A stretch of DNA of 64,000 bases from Clostridiales bacterium VE202-21 (GCA_000509105.1 BAIF02000024.1:24007-88006), one strand, 5' to 3'. Counted from the stretch's first letter, positions 1-8,644 are shown. The notes: generated by a model from the letters alone, not told the origin. Made by a program: numbers and translations.

Positions 1-2
1 CT

Positions 3-449
3 GCGACACTCATGAGCGTGGCGACAATCGCGATCGTAGTGCAGGTAATCATGCGTTATTTGTTCAAAAGCTCACTCTCCTGGTCGGAGGAGCTGGCAAG
101 ATATGTTTTTGTGTGGATGACCTTCATTTCTATCTCTTACGGCATCAAGATGAGGAAACATGTGAAGATTGAAGCAGCGCTGTCGTTGTTTCCAAAGAAA
201 ATCAGACCGGTCATCGTCATGATAGGTGATGTGATTTCTCTGGGATGGTGTGTATTCGTGGTCATTACGGGCTGGATGCTGCTGGGAAAGGTAATTAGGT
301 CGGGACAGATTTCACCCGCGATGTCGATTCCTATGTATTTCATCTACCTGGCACCCTGTATTGGATACATTTTATCCTCCATACGCTGTGTACAGACAAT
401 CGTCCTGCGTGTGCAGAATTATAAGAAGGGGGTGGAGATGAATGATTAG
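3..449 (+). CDS. TRAP transporter small permease (DctQ family), 5' partial
   Basis: Small integral membrane subunit of a tripartite ATP-independent periplasmic (TRAP) transporter, which imports organic or sugar acids using an ion gradient and an extracytoplasmic binding protein. The frame is already open at the window edge, so the true start lies upstream; about 148 codons are visible out of a usual 160-180. Hydrophobic segments alternate with a basic loop (KMRKHVKIE-like region near residue 55), and the W-S-E-E-L-A-R-Y motif typical of DctQ is present. The stop overlaps the start of the large permease by 8 bases, implying translational coupling. The binding protein (DctP) is presumably just upstream of the window. 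Confidence 0.85.
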   Translation, partial: ATLMSVATIAIVVQVIMRYLFKSSLSWSEELARYVFVWMTFISISYGIKMRKHVKIEAALSLFPKKIRPVIVMIGDVISLGWCVFVVITGWMLLGKVIRSGQISPAMSIPMYFIYLAPCIGYILSSIRCVQTIVLRVQNYKKGVEMND

Positions 450-1725
450 CCTCGTACTCTTTGGAGTTATGATTATTCTTTTGATACTGAACGTCCCTGT
501 GGCGATCGCGCTTGGACTCGCTTCTCTTGCCGCAATCCTTTATTCGGGCGATCTGACGACAGGATACATCGTACAGAATCTGGTGACCAGTTCCGATTCC
601 TTTACGACAATGGCCATCCCGTTTTTCGTACTTGCAGGTGAGATGATGGGCGGCGGAGGCATATCCAGACGCCTGATGGACAGTGCAAGAGTCTTCTTCG
701 GCAGATTTACAGGAGGCCTTGCGATTGTGACCGTTGTCGTGTGCATGTTTTTTGCGGCCATCTCCGGTTCAGGCCCCGCGACAGTAGCAGCTGTAGGCGG
801 TATGGTTATCCCGTCCATGCTTGCGGCAGGTTATGATAAGAAATTCACACTGGCCGTGATTGCGGCGGCAGGAAGTATCGGTGTTATTATTCCGCCGAGT
901 ATTCCGATGGTTATTTACAGCGTGTCTACCAACCAGTCGATCTCAGAGCTGTTCATGGCCGGATTTGTACCGGGGATTCTGATCGGCCTGTCCCTGATCG
1001 GATATTCTTATTTCTACTGTAAAAAGAAAGGCTATCAGGGGGATAAAGAGCCGTTTTCATGGAAGCGGGCCGGGAAAGTATTATGGGATGCGAAATGGGC
1101 GCTGATCTGCCCGGTCATCATTCTCGGCGGTATCTACGGCGGCATCTTCACACCTACAGAGGCTGCGGCAGTTGCAGCGGCTTACGGATTTATCGTTGGT
1201 GTATTTGTTTATAAAGAACTGACACTGAAGGAAGCCGTGAAGGTCATTAAGTCGGCAGTAGTGACGACATCCACGATCATGCTTGTTATCGGCTGTGCAG
1301 CCGTATTTACAAAGGTCCTTGCGGTTGCAAAGATTCCGACACTCGTGGCAAATGCGATTATCGGTCTGAATGCAAATAAGATTGTGATACTGATTCTGAT
1401 CAACGTTGTCCTGCTTTTCGTCGGCTGTTTCATGGAGACGTTGTGTGCAATCATGATACTGGCACCGATTTTCCTTCCAATCGTTACTGCAGTGGGCGTC
1501 GATCCGATCCATTTTGGTCTCGTGATGGTAGTAAACCTTGCAATCGGGTTCATTACACCGCCGCTTGGCATTAACCTGTTTGTCGCCAGCCGTGTCGGGG
1601 GAGCACAGCTCTCAGAAGTCATCAAGGGCATTATTCCGTTTATTGCCGTTATGATCATAGACCTGCTTCTGATTACATATCTGCCGGCGATCACCCTGTT
1701 CCTTCCGAAACTGTTTATGCGGTAG
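442..1725 (+). CDS. TRAP transporter large permease (DctM family)
   Basis: Large membrane subunit of the TRAP transporter; forms the substrate channel with the small permease. At 427 residues it has the normal length, and hydrophobic helices run through the whole protein. The conserved SGSGPATVAAVGG stretch lies at residues 108-120 and a G-x-I-P-P-S-I-P motif near 155-163. It overlaps the small permease by 8 bases and is followed after 55 bases by a dehydrogenase, so it probably belongs to one sugar-acid operon. Substrate cannot be read from the sequence; the downstream aldolase, dehydrogenase and isomerase suggest a sugar acid or related carboxylate (inference). Confidence 0.92.
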   Translation: MISLVLFGVMIILLILNVPVAIALGLASLAAILYSGDLTTGYIVQNLVTSSDSFTTMAIPFFVLAGEMMGGGGISRRLMDSARVFFGRFTGGLAIVTVVVCMFFAAISGSGPATVAAVGGMVIPSMLAAGYDKKFTLAVIAAAGSIGVIIPPSIPMVIYSVSTNQSISELFMAGFVPGILIGLSLIGYSYFYCKKKGYQGDKEPFSWKRAGKVLWDAKWALICPVIILGGIYGGIFTPTEAAAVAAAYGFIVGVFVYKELTLKEAVKVIKSAVVTTSTIMLVIGCAAVFTKVLAVAKIPTLVANAIIGLNANKIVILILINVVLLFVGCFMETLCAIMILAPIFLPIVTAVGVDPIHFGLVMVVNLAIGFITPPLGINLFVASRVGGAQLSEVIKGIIPFIAVMIIDLLLITYLPAITLFLPKLFMR

Positions 1726-1780
1726 CCGGGAAACAGGATAGAAAAAACAAATAAAAACTTGAAATAATGGAGGCGTAAGA

Positions 1781-2764
1781 ATGAAAGCAATCGTAGTAGA
1801 TAAGAATTCGGCGGATGGTCTGGATTACAGCATTCAGCAGAAAATTTTTGAAGATAACGGAATTGAATTTGTACTGGAGGACTGCCAGACAGAGGATGAG
1901 ATTATAGAAAAATGCAGGGACGCAGATGCTCTGCTCGTGATATACCGTAAGATTACACCCAGAATCATGGATGCGCTGACCAACTGCAAAGTAATTCTCA
2001 GATATGGCATCGGGTATGATGTCATCGATGTAGATGCAGCAACGAAGCGCGGCATCAAGGTATGCAACAGTCCCACACACTGTCTGGATGAAGTTGCTAC
2101 ACATACCATCGCTATGATACTTGCGATGGAACGGCAGCTTGTATTTTTCAATGACCTGGTAAAAGAGGGGAAATGGCTCGCGAACGCAGGATTCAAACCC
2201 CACCGCCTGTCATGCCAGACACTCGGATTCGTGGGATTTGGCAATATTGCAAGAAGAACCGCCGATTTTGCTAAGGGATTCGGATTCCGCATGGTGGCTT
2301 ATGACCCATATCTTGATGAATCTATCATAACCGCTTCCGGTGCGGAAAAAGTAGAACTGGATGAACTGCTGGCTGTTTCAGATGTGATAACCATTCACAC
2401 ACCTTTGTTTGAAAGTACCTATCACCTCATTAATAAAGATACAATTGCCAAAATGAAAGATGGTGTCATGATCGTCAACACCTCACGCGGCCCGATTATC
2501 TCCGCGGACGATCTGATGGCAGCAGTTAAGGAGGGGAAGGTCAGGGCAGCGGCACTGGATGTTGTGGAGCATGAACCGATCAGTGAGCCGGGACATCCGC
2601 TCTTTGAAACCGGAAAGATCATATGCTCCCCCCACGCAGCCTATAATTCGGTGGAGGCAGAGAAGCAGATGATGGCAGTGCTGGCGGCCACAGCAGTGGA
2701 TACTTTAAACGGTAAGAATCCGGACAACATTGTAAACAAAAAAGCATTAGGAACAGGAGTGTAG
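1781..2764 (+). CDS. D-isomer-specific 2-hydroxyacid dehydrogenase, NAD-dependent
   Basis: Cytosolic NAD(P)-dependent oxidoreductase interconverting a 2-hydroxy acid and a 2-keto acid. The Rossmann fingerprint GFGNIA is at residues 152-157. The catalytic triad is recognisable as R236 in NTSRG, E263 in DVVEHEP and H285 in SPHAAY. Length 327 aa is normal, and the C-terminal-binding-protein/glycerate dehydrogenase type of this family is the best fit. An AATGGAGG ribosome site precedes the ATG. It lies 4 bases upstream of an HpcH/HpaI aldolase, so the likely role is handling a 2-keto or 2-hydroxy acid intermediate of the imported compound. The exact substrate is unknown. Confidence 0.9.
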   Translation: MKAIVVDKNSADGLDYSIQQKIFEDNGIEFVLEDCQTEDEIIEKCRDADALLVIYRKITPRIMDALTNCKVILRYGIGYDVIDVDAATKRGIKVCNSPTHCLDEVATHTIAMILAMERQLVFFNDLVKEGKWLANAGFKPHRLSCQTLGFVGFGNIARRTADFAKGFGFRMVAYDPYLDESIITASGAEKVELDELLAVSDVITIHTPLFESTYHLINKDTIAKMKDGVMIVNTSRGPIISADDLMAAVKEGKVRAAALDVVEHEPISEPGHPLFETGKIICSPHAAYNSVEAEKQMMAVLAATAVDTLNGKNPDNIVNKKALGTGV

Positions 2765-2768
2765 ACAG

Positions 2769-3542
2769 ATGAAAAATTTATTAAGAGAAAAAATCATGAA
2801 TGGTGAAAAAACAATCGGTACCTTTTTTGAGGCAGGCAATGCAAATGTGGCCGAAGCGCTCGCTCTGACAGCGGTGGATTATATGCTGATTGATACAGAG
2901 CACGGCCCGTTTGATGTGGAAAGCGTGATGCCCATGCTAAGGGCGGCAGAACTTCATGACACGACGGCGCTCGTCAGAGTGAAGGACTCGAACCGGAATT
3001 CAGTGCTGAAGATGCTGGATATCGGGGCAGGCGGGCTGATCATTCCTCAGGTACATTCCATAGAAGAGATCAGAAAGCTTGTGGAATATGCAAAATACTA
3101 TCCGCTCGGACAGCGCGGGGTGGCCTTTGCCAGAGGTGCCGGGTACGGATATCTGGAACATGCGGCCGGAGACATCAATGACTATTTTGCAACATGCAAC
3201 AGGGAGACACTGCTTGTTCCGCAGTGTGAGACGATGGGCTGTCTGGAAAATATCGAAGAGATTGCCAAAGTAGACGGGGTGGACGGCATTTTTGTAGGAC
3301 CATATGACCTGTCTGTAGCAATGGGGATTCCGACACAATTTGACAAGCCGGAATTTAAGGCAGCAATGGAAAGAATTGTGAAAGCAGTCAGGGCAGCAGG
3401 CAAGTTTACGATTATCTACTGCGCAAATTCCGAAGTTGCCAATGCAAGGCTCTCCCAGGGCTTCGACAGTGTGACGGTGGGACAGGATATCAACTATTAT
3501 ATTGATGCCATCAACGCGATGGTAAAAGAGATTCACGTGTAA
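2769..3542 (+). CDS. HpcH/HpaI-family aldolase
   Basis: Class II (metal-dependent) aldolase of the HpcH/HpaI/citrate-lyase-beta TIM-barrel family. Members cleave 2-keto-3-deoxy or 4-hydroxy-2-oxo acids to pyruvate plus an aldehyde. Visible family residues are H45 in EHGPFD (catalytic), R70 in VRVKDS, and the metal ligands E154 (QCETMG) and D180 (GPYDLS). The 257-residue length is typical. The gene follows the dehydrogenase by 4 bases and precedes the split transketolase by 19 bases. It could provide pyruvate and a short aldehyde from the TRAP substrate; the aldehyde could then be an acceptor for the transketolase (inference). Confidence 0.88.
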   Translation: MKNLLREKIMNGEKTIGTFFEAGNANVAEALALTAVDYMLIDTEHGPFDVESVMPMLRAAELHDTTALVRVKDSNRNSVLKMLDIGAGGLIIPQVHSIEEIRKLVEYAKYYPLGQRGVAFARGAGYGYLEHAAGDINDYFATCNRETLLVPQCETMGCLENIEEIAKVDGVDGIFVGPYDLSVAMGIPTQFDKPEFKAAMERIVKAVRAAGKFTIIYCANSEVANARLSQGFDSVTVGQDINYYIDAINAMVKEIHV

Positions 3543-3561
3543 CAGAACAGGAGGTAAGAAT

Positions 3562-4392
3562 ATGACAGTAAAGGAACTGAAAGCGTTTGCAAATGAAGTC
3601 CGGATTGCAACAGTAAAATGCCTCGAAACGAGAGGTTTCGGGCACATCGGCGGCTGCCTCTCCATCGCGGATGTCCTGGCGGTGCTTTATAACGGAGAAA
3701 TGAACATTGATCCTAAGGAACCTCAGAAAACAGACCGTGACATGCTGGTCGTATCCAAGGGACATTCGGGTCCGGCTGTATTTGCGGCACTGGCTTTAAA
3801 AGGGTATTTCCCGATGGAATGGCTGGATACACTCTGCGAGGGAGGTACAAGGCTTCCGAGTCACTGTGACAGGCTGCGCACACCGGGAATCGACGCATCG
3901 ACGGGATCTCTCGGACAGGGGCTTTCTCTGGCGAATGGATTAGCCCAGGGGGCAAAATTAAAGAGGCTTCCGAACCGTGTGTACTGTCTCATGGGAGACG
4001 GTGAGATTCAGGAGGGCCAGATCTGGGAAGCGGCAATGTATGCCCATCAGTATAAGCTCAATAACCTGGTCGGTATCGTGGACTGGAATAAGAAACAGAT
4101 TGACGGAACCATTGATGAGTGTATATCCCTCCTTGACATAGAGGAGAAGTTCCGCTCATTTGGATGGTATGCACTGACAGTCAAAGGCAATGACCCGGAA
4201 GCAATCCAGAATGCGTTCTTAAGTGTCAGGGAGAATCAGGGCGATAAGCCGGCCGTTATCGTGCTTGACGGCACGAAGGGCAGCGGGGTGAAGTGTGTAG
4301 AGGAAATGGTATTTAACCATATGATCCCTGTCGATAAGGAACTGGCGGACAAGTGTCTGGCAGAGCTTGAAGAAGTTAAGGCAAGTGTGTGA
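3562..4392 (+). CDS. Transketolase, N-terminal (TPP/pyrophosphate-binding) subunit
   Basis: First half of a split transketolase; binds the diphosphate end of thiamine diphosphate. The thiamine motif GDGEIQEGQ begins at residue 145 and ends with the metal-ligand asparagine N176 (DWNKKQ). The SKGHSGPA motif at 65-72 is also normal for the family. The 276-aa length matches standalone N-terminal subunits. A strong AGGAGG site precedes the ATG. The partner C-terminal half begins 13 bases downstream. Split transketolases beside sugar-acid genes often act in dedicated pathways rather than the housekeeping pentose phosphate cycle; a separate full-length transketolase is encoded at 55.2 kb. Confidence 0.93.
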   Translation: MTVKELKAFANEVRIATVKCLETRGFGHIGGCLSIADVLAVLYNGEMNIDPKEPQKTDRDMLVVSKGHSGPAVFAALALKGYFPMEWLDTLCEGGTRLPSHCDRLRTPGIDASTGSLGQGLSLANGLAQGAKLKRLPNRVYCLMGDGEIQEGQIWEAAMYAHQYKLNNLVGIVDWNKKQIDGTIDECISLLDIEEKFRSFGWYALTVKGNDPEAIQNAFLSVRENQGDKPAVIVLDGTKGSGVKCVEEMVFNHMIPVDKELADKCLAELEEVKASV

Positions 4393-4405
4393 GGAGGTAC
4401 ATATA

Positions 4406-5374
4406 ATGGTGAAAACAATCTATAACGGTGATTATGAGAAAAAAGCAATTACAGAACAGTTTCTTGATCATTTAGAGAGTATGCTTGAAAATGATCCGGA
4501 CGTTGTGTACCTTGATGCCGATCTGATGTTTGCATTCGGTGCGGGACTCTGGGATCTGGTCAAAAAATATCCCGACAGGGTACTCAGATGCGGCATAGCC
4601 GAGGCAAACATGATCGGTACGGCGGCTGCGATGTCAGTTATGGGATTAAAACCGGTTATTCACAGCTTTGCCTCCTTTGTGACCCGCAGAGGATTCGATC
4701 AGATATTTCTGTCCGGTGCGTATGCGAAAAAAACGCTCAACATTATCGGAAGCGAGCCGGGATATAAGCAGACATACTGGGGCGGCACCCATATGGCATT
4801 TGAAGATATCGCTATGATGCGGACGGTACCGGACTGCAGGATTTTTGATATCGCCGACGGCGTACAGTTCAATAAGCTTCTTGGCAGGACGATTGATATG
4901 AAAGGAATCTCCTATTACAGGACACCTCTTGCAGATAACATAGCAGTCTATGATGAGGATGCAGAATTCGAGATTGGAAAGGGAAACGTGCTCAGAGAAG
5001 GAAAAGATGCTTCGATTATCGCCTGCGGACGGTTAGTGACGATAGCACTTCAGGCGGCGCAGCTGTTGGCAGACGAAGGCATAGAAGTTACGGTTGTGGA
5101 TATGTTTACCGTGAAGCCGCTCGATGAGGAACTGGTACTGAAATGTGCAAAGGAGACAGGAGCTATTGTGACGGCGGAGAATCATTCCGTATACGGCGGC
5201 CTCGGGTCTGCGGTTGCAGAGTATCTGGGAGAACACTGCCCGACAATTGTAGAGAGGATCGGTACGAGGGATGAATTCGGAGAGGTAGGTTCCGAGGCGT
5301 ATTTAAGAGAACGGTTTGGCTTTACACCTGAGAAGATCGCAGAACGGGTGAAATATGCCGTGAATAAGAAATAA
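4406..5374 (+). CDS. Transketolase, C-terminal (pyrimidine-binding) subunit
   Basis: Second half of the split transketolase, 322 aa. The ATG at 4406 was chosen because a GAGGAGG ribosome site lies just upstream; a longer in-frame reading from 4367 would overlap the first subunit without a site of its own. The conserved glutamate that activates thiamine diphosphate is E66 in CGIAEANMIG. The central pyrimidine-binding domain is followed by the transketolase C-terminal domain from about residue 190 (ACGRLVTIALQAA). It should assemble with the preceding subunit into the active enzyme that transfers a two-carbon ketol unit between sugars. Confidence 0.93.
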   Translation: MVKTIYNGDYEKKAITEQFLDHLESMLENDPDVVYLDADLMFAFGAGLWDLVKKYPDRVLRCGIAEANMIGTAAAMSVMGLKPVIHSFASFVTRRGFDQIFLSGAYAKKTLNIIGSEPGYKQTYWGGTHMAFEDIAMMRTVPDCRIFDIADGVQFNKLLGRTIDMKGISYYRTPLADNIAVYDEDAEFEIGKGNVLREGKDASIIACGRLVTIALQAAQLLADEGIEVTVVDMFTVKPLDEELVLKCAKETGAIVTAENHSVYGGLGSAVAEYLGEHCPTIVERIGTRDEFGEVGSEAYLRERFGFTPEKIAERVKYAVNKK

Positions 5375-5379
5375 GGCTG

Positions 5380-5480
5380 CTGTTCAGTGCAGGGGACTAT
5401 GCGCGGCCTATAGGCCGTGGCGAAGTCTCCCGTGCCGGACTGTACACATACTGCACAGTCCATACAAAAACACTGAACGG
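5380..5480. repeat. Structured palindromic intergenic element (outer stem plus two hairpins)
   Basis: Between the transketolase and the isomerase. An outer 10-bp stem (CTGTTCAGTG at 5380-5389 with CACTGAACGG at 5471-5480) encloses two hairpins. One has GGGGACT/AGTCTCCC arms with the self-complementary GGCCTATAGGCC at 5405-5416. The other is a 7-bp stem, GGACTGT/ACAGTCC, at 5437-5461. The second hairpin is clearly related to one inside the MITE-like element at 8482-8506. It has no uridine run, so it is not a classical terminator. It is probably a dispersed repeat transcribed within the operon, possibly affecting mRNA processing. Confidence 0.6.
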
Positions 5481-5504
5481 TTTATATAACAGAAAGGTGA
5501 AAAG

Positions 5505-7004
5505 ATGGAATTACAGCGAAATTATAAATTCTGGTTCTGTCCGGGTTCTGTGGATCTGTATGGGGACGCTGAGATACAGGTAGTCACGGAACACAGCAGG
5601 ATCATCGTAGACGAATTGAACCGCTCCGAACTGGTGCCGTTTGAGATTGTTCTGAAGCCGACCCTGATATCGAATCCGACGATCCGGAAGACCTTTAATG
5701 AGGCAAATGCAGATGAAGAGTGCGCTGGTGTGATCGCATGGATGCATATGTTTTCACCGGCGAAATCCTGGATCTTAGGTCTGAAGGAATTGAGAAAGCC
5801 GCTTCTGCATCTGCACACACAGTTTAATGAAGAGATCCCGTATGATACGTTAGATATGGATTTTATCAATATTAACCAGTCCGCCCACGGCGACAGGGAG
5901 TTTGCCTATATGCTCGCCAGAATGGGGCTTGAGCATAAGATCGTGGCAGGACACTGGAGTGCGGCCACGGTGCAGGAAAAGATCGGCAGATGGATGCGTA
6001 CGGCGGCAGGTATTCTTGAGAGCAGCCATCTCAGGGTTCTCAGGCTTTCGGATAATATGAGAAATGTAGCGGATACCGAGGGCGACAAAGTAGATGCACA
6101 GATGCGGTTCGGCTGGGAAGTGGATACCTATCCGGTTAATGAGGCTGCCGAAGCAGTTGAGGCGGTATCGCAGTCAGACGTAAATGCACTTACAGATGAG
6201 TATTATGAAAGCTATGGGATCATGTTAGATGGAAGGGAGCCTTCAGAATTCCGCCGCCATGTAGCGGTACAGGCACAGATCGAGCTTGGAGTTGAGCGGT
6301 TTATGAAGGAGAAGGATTACCAGGCGGTCGTGACTCACTTTGGGGATCTGGGCAGCTTAAAGCAGCTGCCCGGGCTGGCCATGCAGCGACTCATGGCAAA
6401 GGGTTATGGCTTCGCGGCAGAGGGTGACTGGAAGACGGCAGCGCTCCTTCGTCTTGTCAAGCTCATGACGGCAGGAATCAAGGATGCAAAAGGAACCTCC
6501 TTCATGGAGGACTATACCTATAACCTTGTTCCGGGAAAGGAAGGAATTCTGGAGACGCACATGCTTGAGATCTGTCCTTCTATTGCGGACGGCCCTGTGA
6601 GCATTAGGGTAAATCCACTTGTGCTGGGCGGCCGGGAAGATCCGGCGAGACTCGTATTTACCGCTAAAGAAGGCGACGCAATTGCTGCATCCCTGATTGA
6701 TATGGGGGACAATTTCCGGCTGATTATTAATGACATCACGTGTAAAAAAACTGAAAAACCAATGCCGAACCTTCCGGTTGCTACTGCATTCTGGACTCCA
6801 AAACCAGACTTTGAGAACGGTCTGGAAGCCTGGCTCATGACAGGCGGCGCACATCATACAGTCATGACTTATGACCTGACGGCGGACCAGCTTGGCGGCT
6901 GGGGAGATGCGATGGGGATTGAGACGGTTTATATTGATGAACATACAACAATCCGTGACCTGGAAAGAGAGCTGAGATCATTTAAGAGAGGCGGAATCAT
7001 ATGA
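5505..7004 (+). CDS. araA: L-arabinose isomerase
   Basis: Catalyses aldose-ketose isomerisation, L-arabinose to L-ribulose (some members also D-galactose to D-tagatose), in the cytosol with Mn2+. The 499-aa product aligns over its full length with AraA from memory of the E. coli protein. The four metal ligands are in place: E306 (AAEGDWK), E335 (SFMEDYT), H352 (ETHMLE) and H450 (GGAHHT). The HTQFN and MDFININQ stretches near 104-125 are also typical. An AGAAAGG site precedes the ATG. The stop overlaps the next gene by 4 bases (ATGA), so it is coupled to the 3-epimerase. Its unusual setting with a TRAP transporter leaves the physiological substrate open. Confidence 0.88.
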   Translation: MELQRNYKFWFCPGSVDLYGDAEIQVVTEHSRIIVDELNRSELVPFEIVLKPTLISNPTIRKTFNEANADEECAGVIAWMHMFSPAKSWILGLKELRKPLLHLHTQFNEEIPYDTLDMDFININQSAHGDREFAYMLARMGLEHKIVAGHWSAATVQEKIGRWMRTAAGILESSHLRVLRLSDNMRNVADTEGDKVDAQMRFGWEVDTYPVNEAAEAVEAVSQSDVNALTDEYYESYGIMLDGREPSEFRRHVAVQAQIELGVERFMKEKDYQAVVTHFGDLGSLKQLPGLAMQRLMAKGYGFAAEGDWKTAALLRLVKLMTAGIKDAKGTSFMEDYTYNLVPGKEGILETHMLEICPSIADGPVSIRVNPLVLGGREDPARLVFTAKEGDAIAASLIDMGDNFRLIINDITCKKTEKPMPNLPVATAFWTPKPDFENGLEAWLMTGGAHHTVMTYDLTADQLGGWGDAMGIETVYIDEHTTIRDLERELRSFKRGGII

Positions 7005-7877
7005 ATAAAATAGGAATTCATTTCGGATACTTTAATACAGACTGGAACACTGATTTTATCAGGCAAATTGAACAGATCAAAAGGATAGGACTGGACATAC
7101 TGGAAGTGGCACCGGCACCGTTTTTTCGCTCTGTCGAAAAACAAAAGGGATGAAATCGCACGGGCGGCAAAAGGAAATGATATCACACTCACGTTTTCAG
7201 TAGGTCTTGGGGCAGATCAGGATCTGGCATCTGAGGATGAAACCGTAAGGAACCGCGGAATAAAGTTTACACTGGATACCTTTAAAATCATGAGTGAAAT
7301 GGGTTCGAATATGTATTCCGGTGTTGATATTGGTGCATGGAACCAGCCTTTTACCACGGGTGTAACAGATAAGAGCGCTGTCGTTAAACGAAGCGTGAAC
7401 TCTGTAAAAGAAATTATGAAGGCGGCTGAGACTTTCGGCATCACCTTTGCGGTAGAAGTAGTCAACCGCTATGAATCATCCCTTGTGAATACTGCGAAAG
7501 AAGCAATGGCTTATGTGGACATGGTGGACAGTCCGAACTGTAAAATACTGCTGGATACTTACCATATGAATATAGAAGAAGACAGTTTTGCAGATGCAAT
7601 CCGGCTTGTCGGGGACAGACTGGGCCACTTCCATGTCGGAGAATCTAACCGCAGGCCTCCGAAGGAGGATGGAAGAATACCGTGGGACGAGATCACGGGT
7701 GCGTTGAAGGAGATTCATTACCAGGGTGCGGTAGTGATGGAACCATTCATTAAAATGGGCGGAGAAGTAGGACGTGATATAAAAGTGTGGAGAGACATCA
7801 GTGAGAATGCATCCGCTGAAGAAATGGAGCAGCTTGTAAAGAATGCCGTTGCCATGCTTAGGGAAAAATTATCTTAA
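7001..7877 (+). pseudogene. D-tagatose/D-psicose 3-epimerase-like sugar isomerase, single-base frameshift
   Basis: Family role: Mn2+-dependent C3 epimerisation of ketoses (for example L-ribulose/L-xylulose or fructose/psicose) in a TIM-barrel fold. Translation from ATG 7001 gives a good N-terminus but stops at 7151-7153. The rest of the protein continues in the +1 frame to 7877. The break falls at a run of six T (7121-7126); removing one T restores a continuous frame of about 291 residues, normal for the family. All four expected metal ligands lie downstream: E in EVVNRYE, D in LDTYHMN, H in HFHVGE and E in VVMEPF. It is coupled to araA by an ATGA overlap. The frameshift is either real inactivation or a homopolymer base error. 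Confidence 0.8.
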
Positions 7878-8078
7878 CCTATGCGGACTAGTACGACAGC
7901 GAACGTTAGTGTAAAATATTAGCCGGCAAAATGGGGCTGTCGGTTAATACCGATTTTTAAGTCCTTTACCAAAGAATAGGAATAGGTAGTGTTAATTAAT
8001 TTGTGCCCTTGGTGAAAAATGGCTCCTTTTTGGTAAGAATTCAGATATGACAATTCTTATTAAAAAGGAGTATTTTTT

Positions 8079-8296
8079 ATGGCAGTAGCAAAAGAACAAA
8101 TTCGACAGATTATCTCAGAAAACAACATCAACAGCTTTCCAGCGATAGCTCGCTGGAAAAAATGCTGTATCTTGCAAGTGGAAATGTCATAAAGAAATGG
8201 ACACAGAGATACTGGAACTGGAATCAGGAGCAGAACCAGCTCATCGTGCTTTATAATGAACGGCTTTTCCAAAATTGTTTTATTTTCAGCAAATAA
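8079..8296 (+). pseudogene. IS256/Mutator-type transposase remnant, internally deleted
   Basis: A good ribosome site (AAGGAG) and ATG at 8079 start MAVAKEQIRQIISENN, an N-terminus typical of IS256-family transposases of Clostridia. After about 18 codons the similarity jumps, with a frame change near 8135, to the family's extreme C-terminus: LASGNVIKKWTQ then W-N-Q-x-x-NQL, ending at TAA 8294-8296. About 300 internal residues, including the DDE catalytic core, are missing. It is therefore a dead remnant. No convincing terminal inverted repeats were found. The surrounding AT-rich stretch 7878-8457 holds nothing else I can support except a weak AGAAAACCA/TGGTTTTCT inverted repeat near 8310-8360. 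Confidence 0.7.
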
Positions 8297-8467
8297 CAAA
8301 AAAAGCGGTTGAGAAAACCAGGTGTTGTCTATAATAAGAGTAGTTAATTTTGGTTTTCTATTTGTGTTTAAGGGGAAATCAGAGGTATATCGAAACAAAT
8401 TGCAGAATTTCTAAAAATAAAAGTCAATATATTATTGTTTACCATCAAAAAATTGTGTGATATTCTA

Positions 8468-8601
8468 TAACAGTTCAGGCAGGTCTGTACATTTACTGCG
8501 CAGACCGTACCAAAACGTGGTGGTTGCTGGCATCCAGCACTTCGCGCAGGCGAATTTCAATGGGCTGGTTGCGTAACAGTTCGGGTTTGCCTGAACTGTT
8601 A
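8468..8601. mobile_element. MITE-like element with terminal inverted repeats and 10-bp flanking direct repeat
   Basis: The element begins TAACAGTTCAGGCA and ends TGCCTGAACTGTTA, a perfect 14-bp terminal inverted repeat. Directly outside both ends is the same 10-mer, TGATATTCTA (8458-8467 and 8602-8611), which has the form of a target-site duplication. The 134-bp interior has no coding capacity but contains a hairpin at 8482-8506 (GGTCTG/CAGACC) homologous to one at 5437-5461, then a TGCTGG-CAT-CCAGCA hairpin and a TTCGC/GCGAA hairpin. These features fit a small non-autonomous transposable element. The autonomous partner is not in the window, and the IS256 remnant next to it is not obviously related. 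Confidence 0.65.
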
Positions 8602-8644
8602 TGATATTCTAAAAACGCGTACGCAGAAAGGCGGTGACCAATTT

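Noticed and set aside
5380..5480. Cloverleaf-like fold as a tRNA or T-box
   Set aside because: No acceptor stem with CCA, no anticodon arm and no T-box sequence; it matches a dispersed repeat family instead.
7121..7153. Programmed ribosomal frameshift in the epimerase
   Set aside because: Restoring the frame needs a +1 shift at a T-run, with no known stimulatory signal; sequence error or mutation is simpler.
8310..8360. AGAAAACCA/TGGTTTTCT inverted repeat as an IS256 terminus
   Set aside because: No matching sequence at the other side of the transposase remnant and no target duplication.
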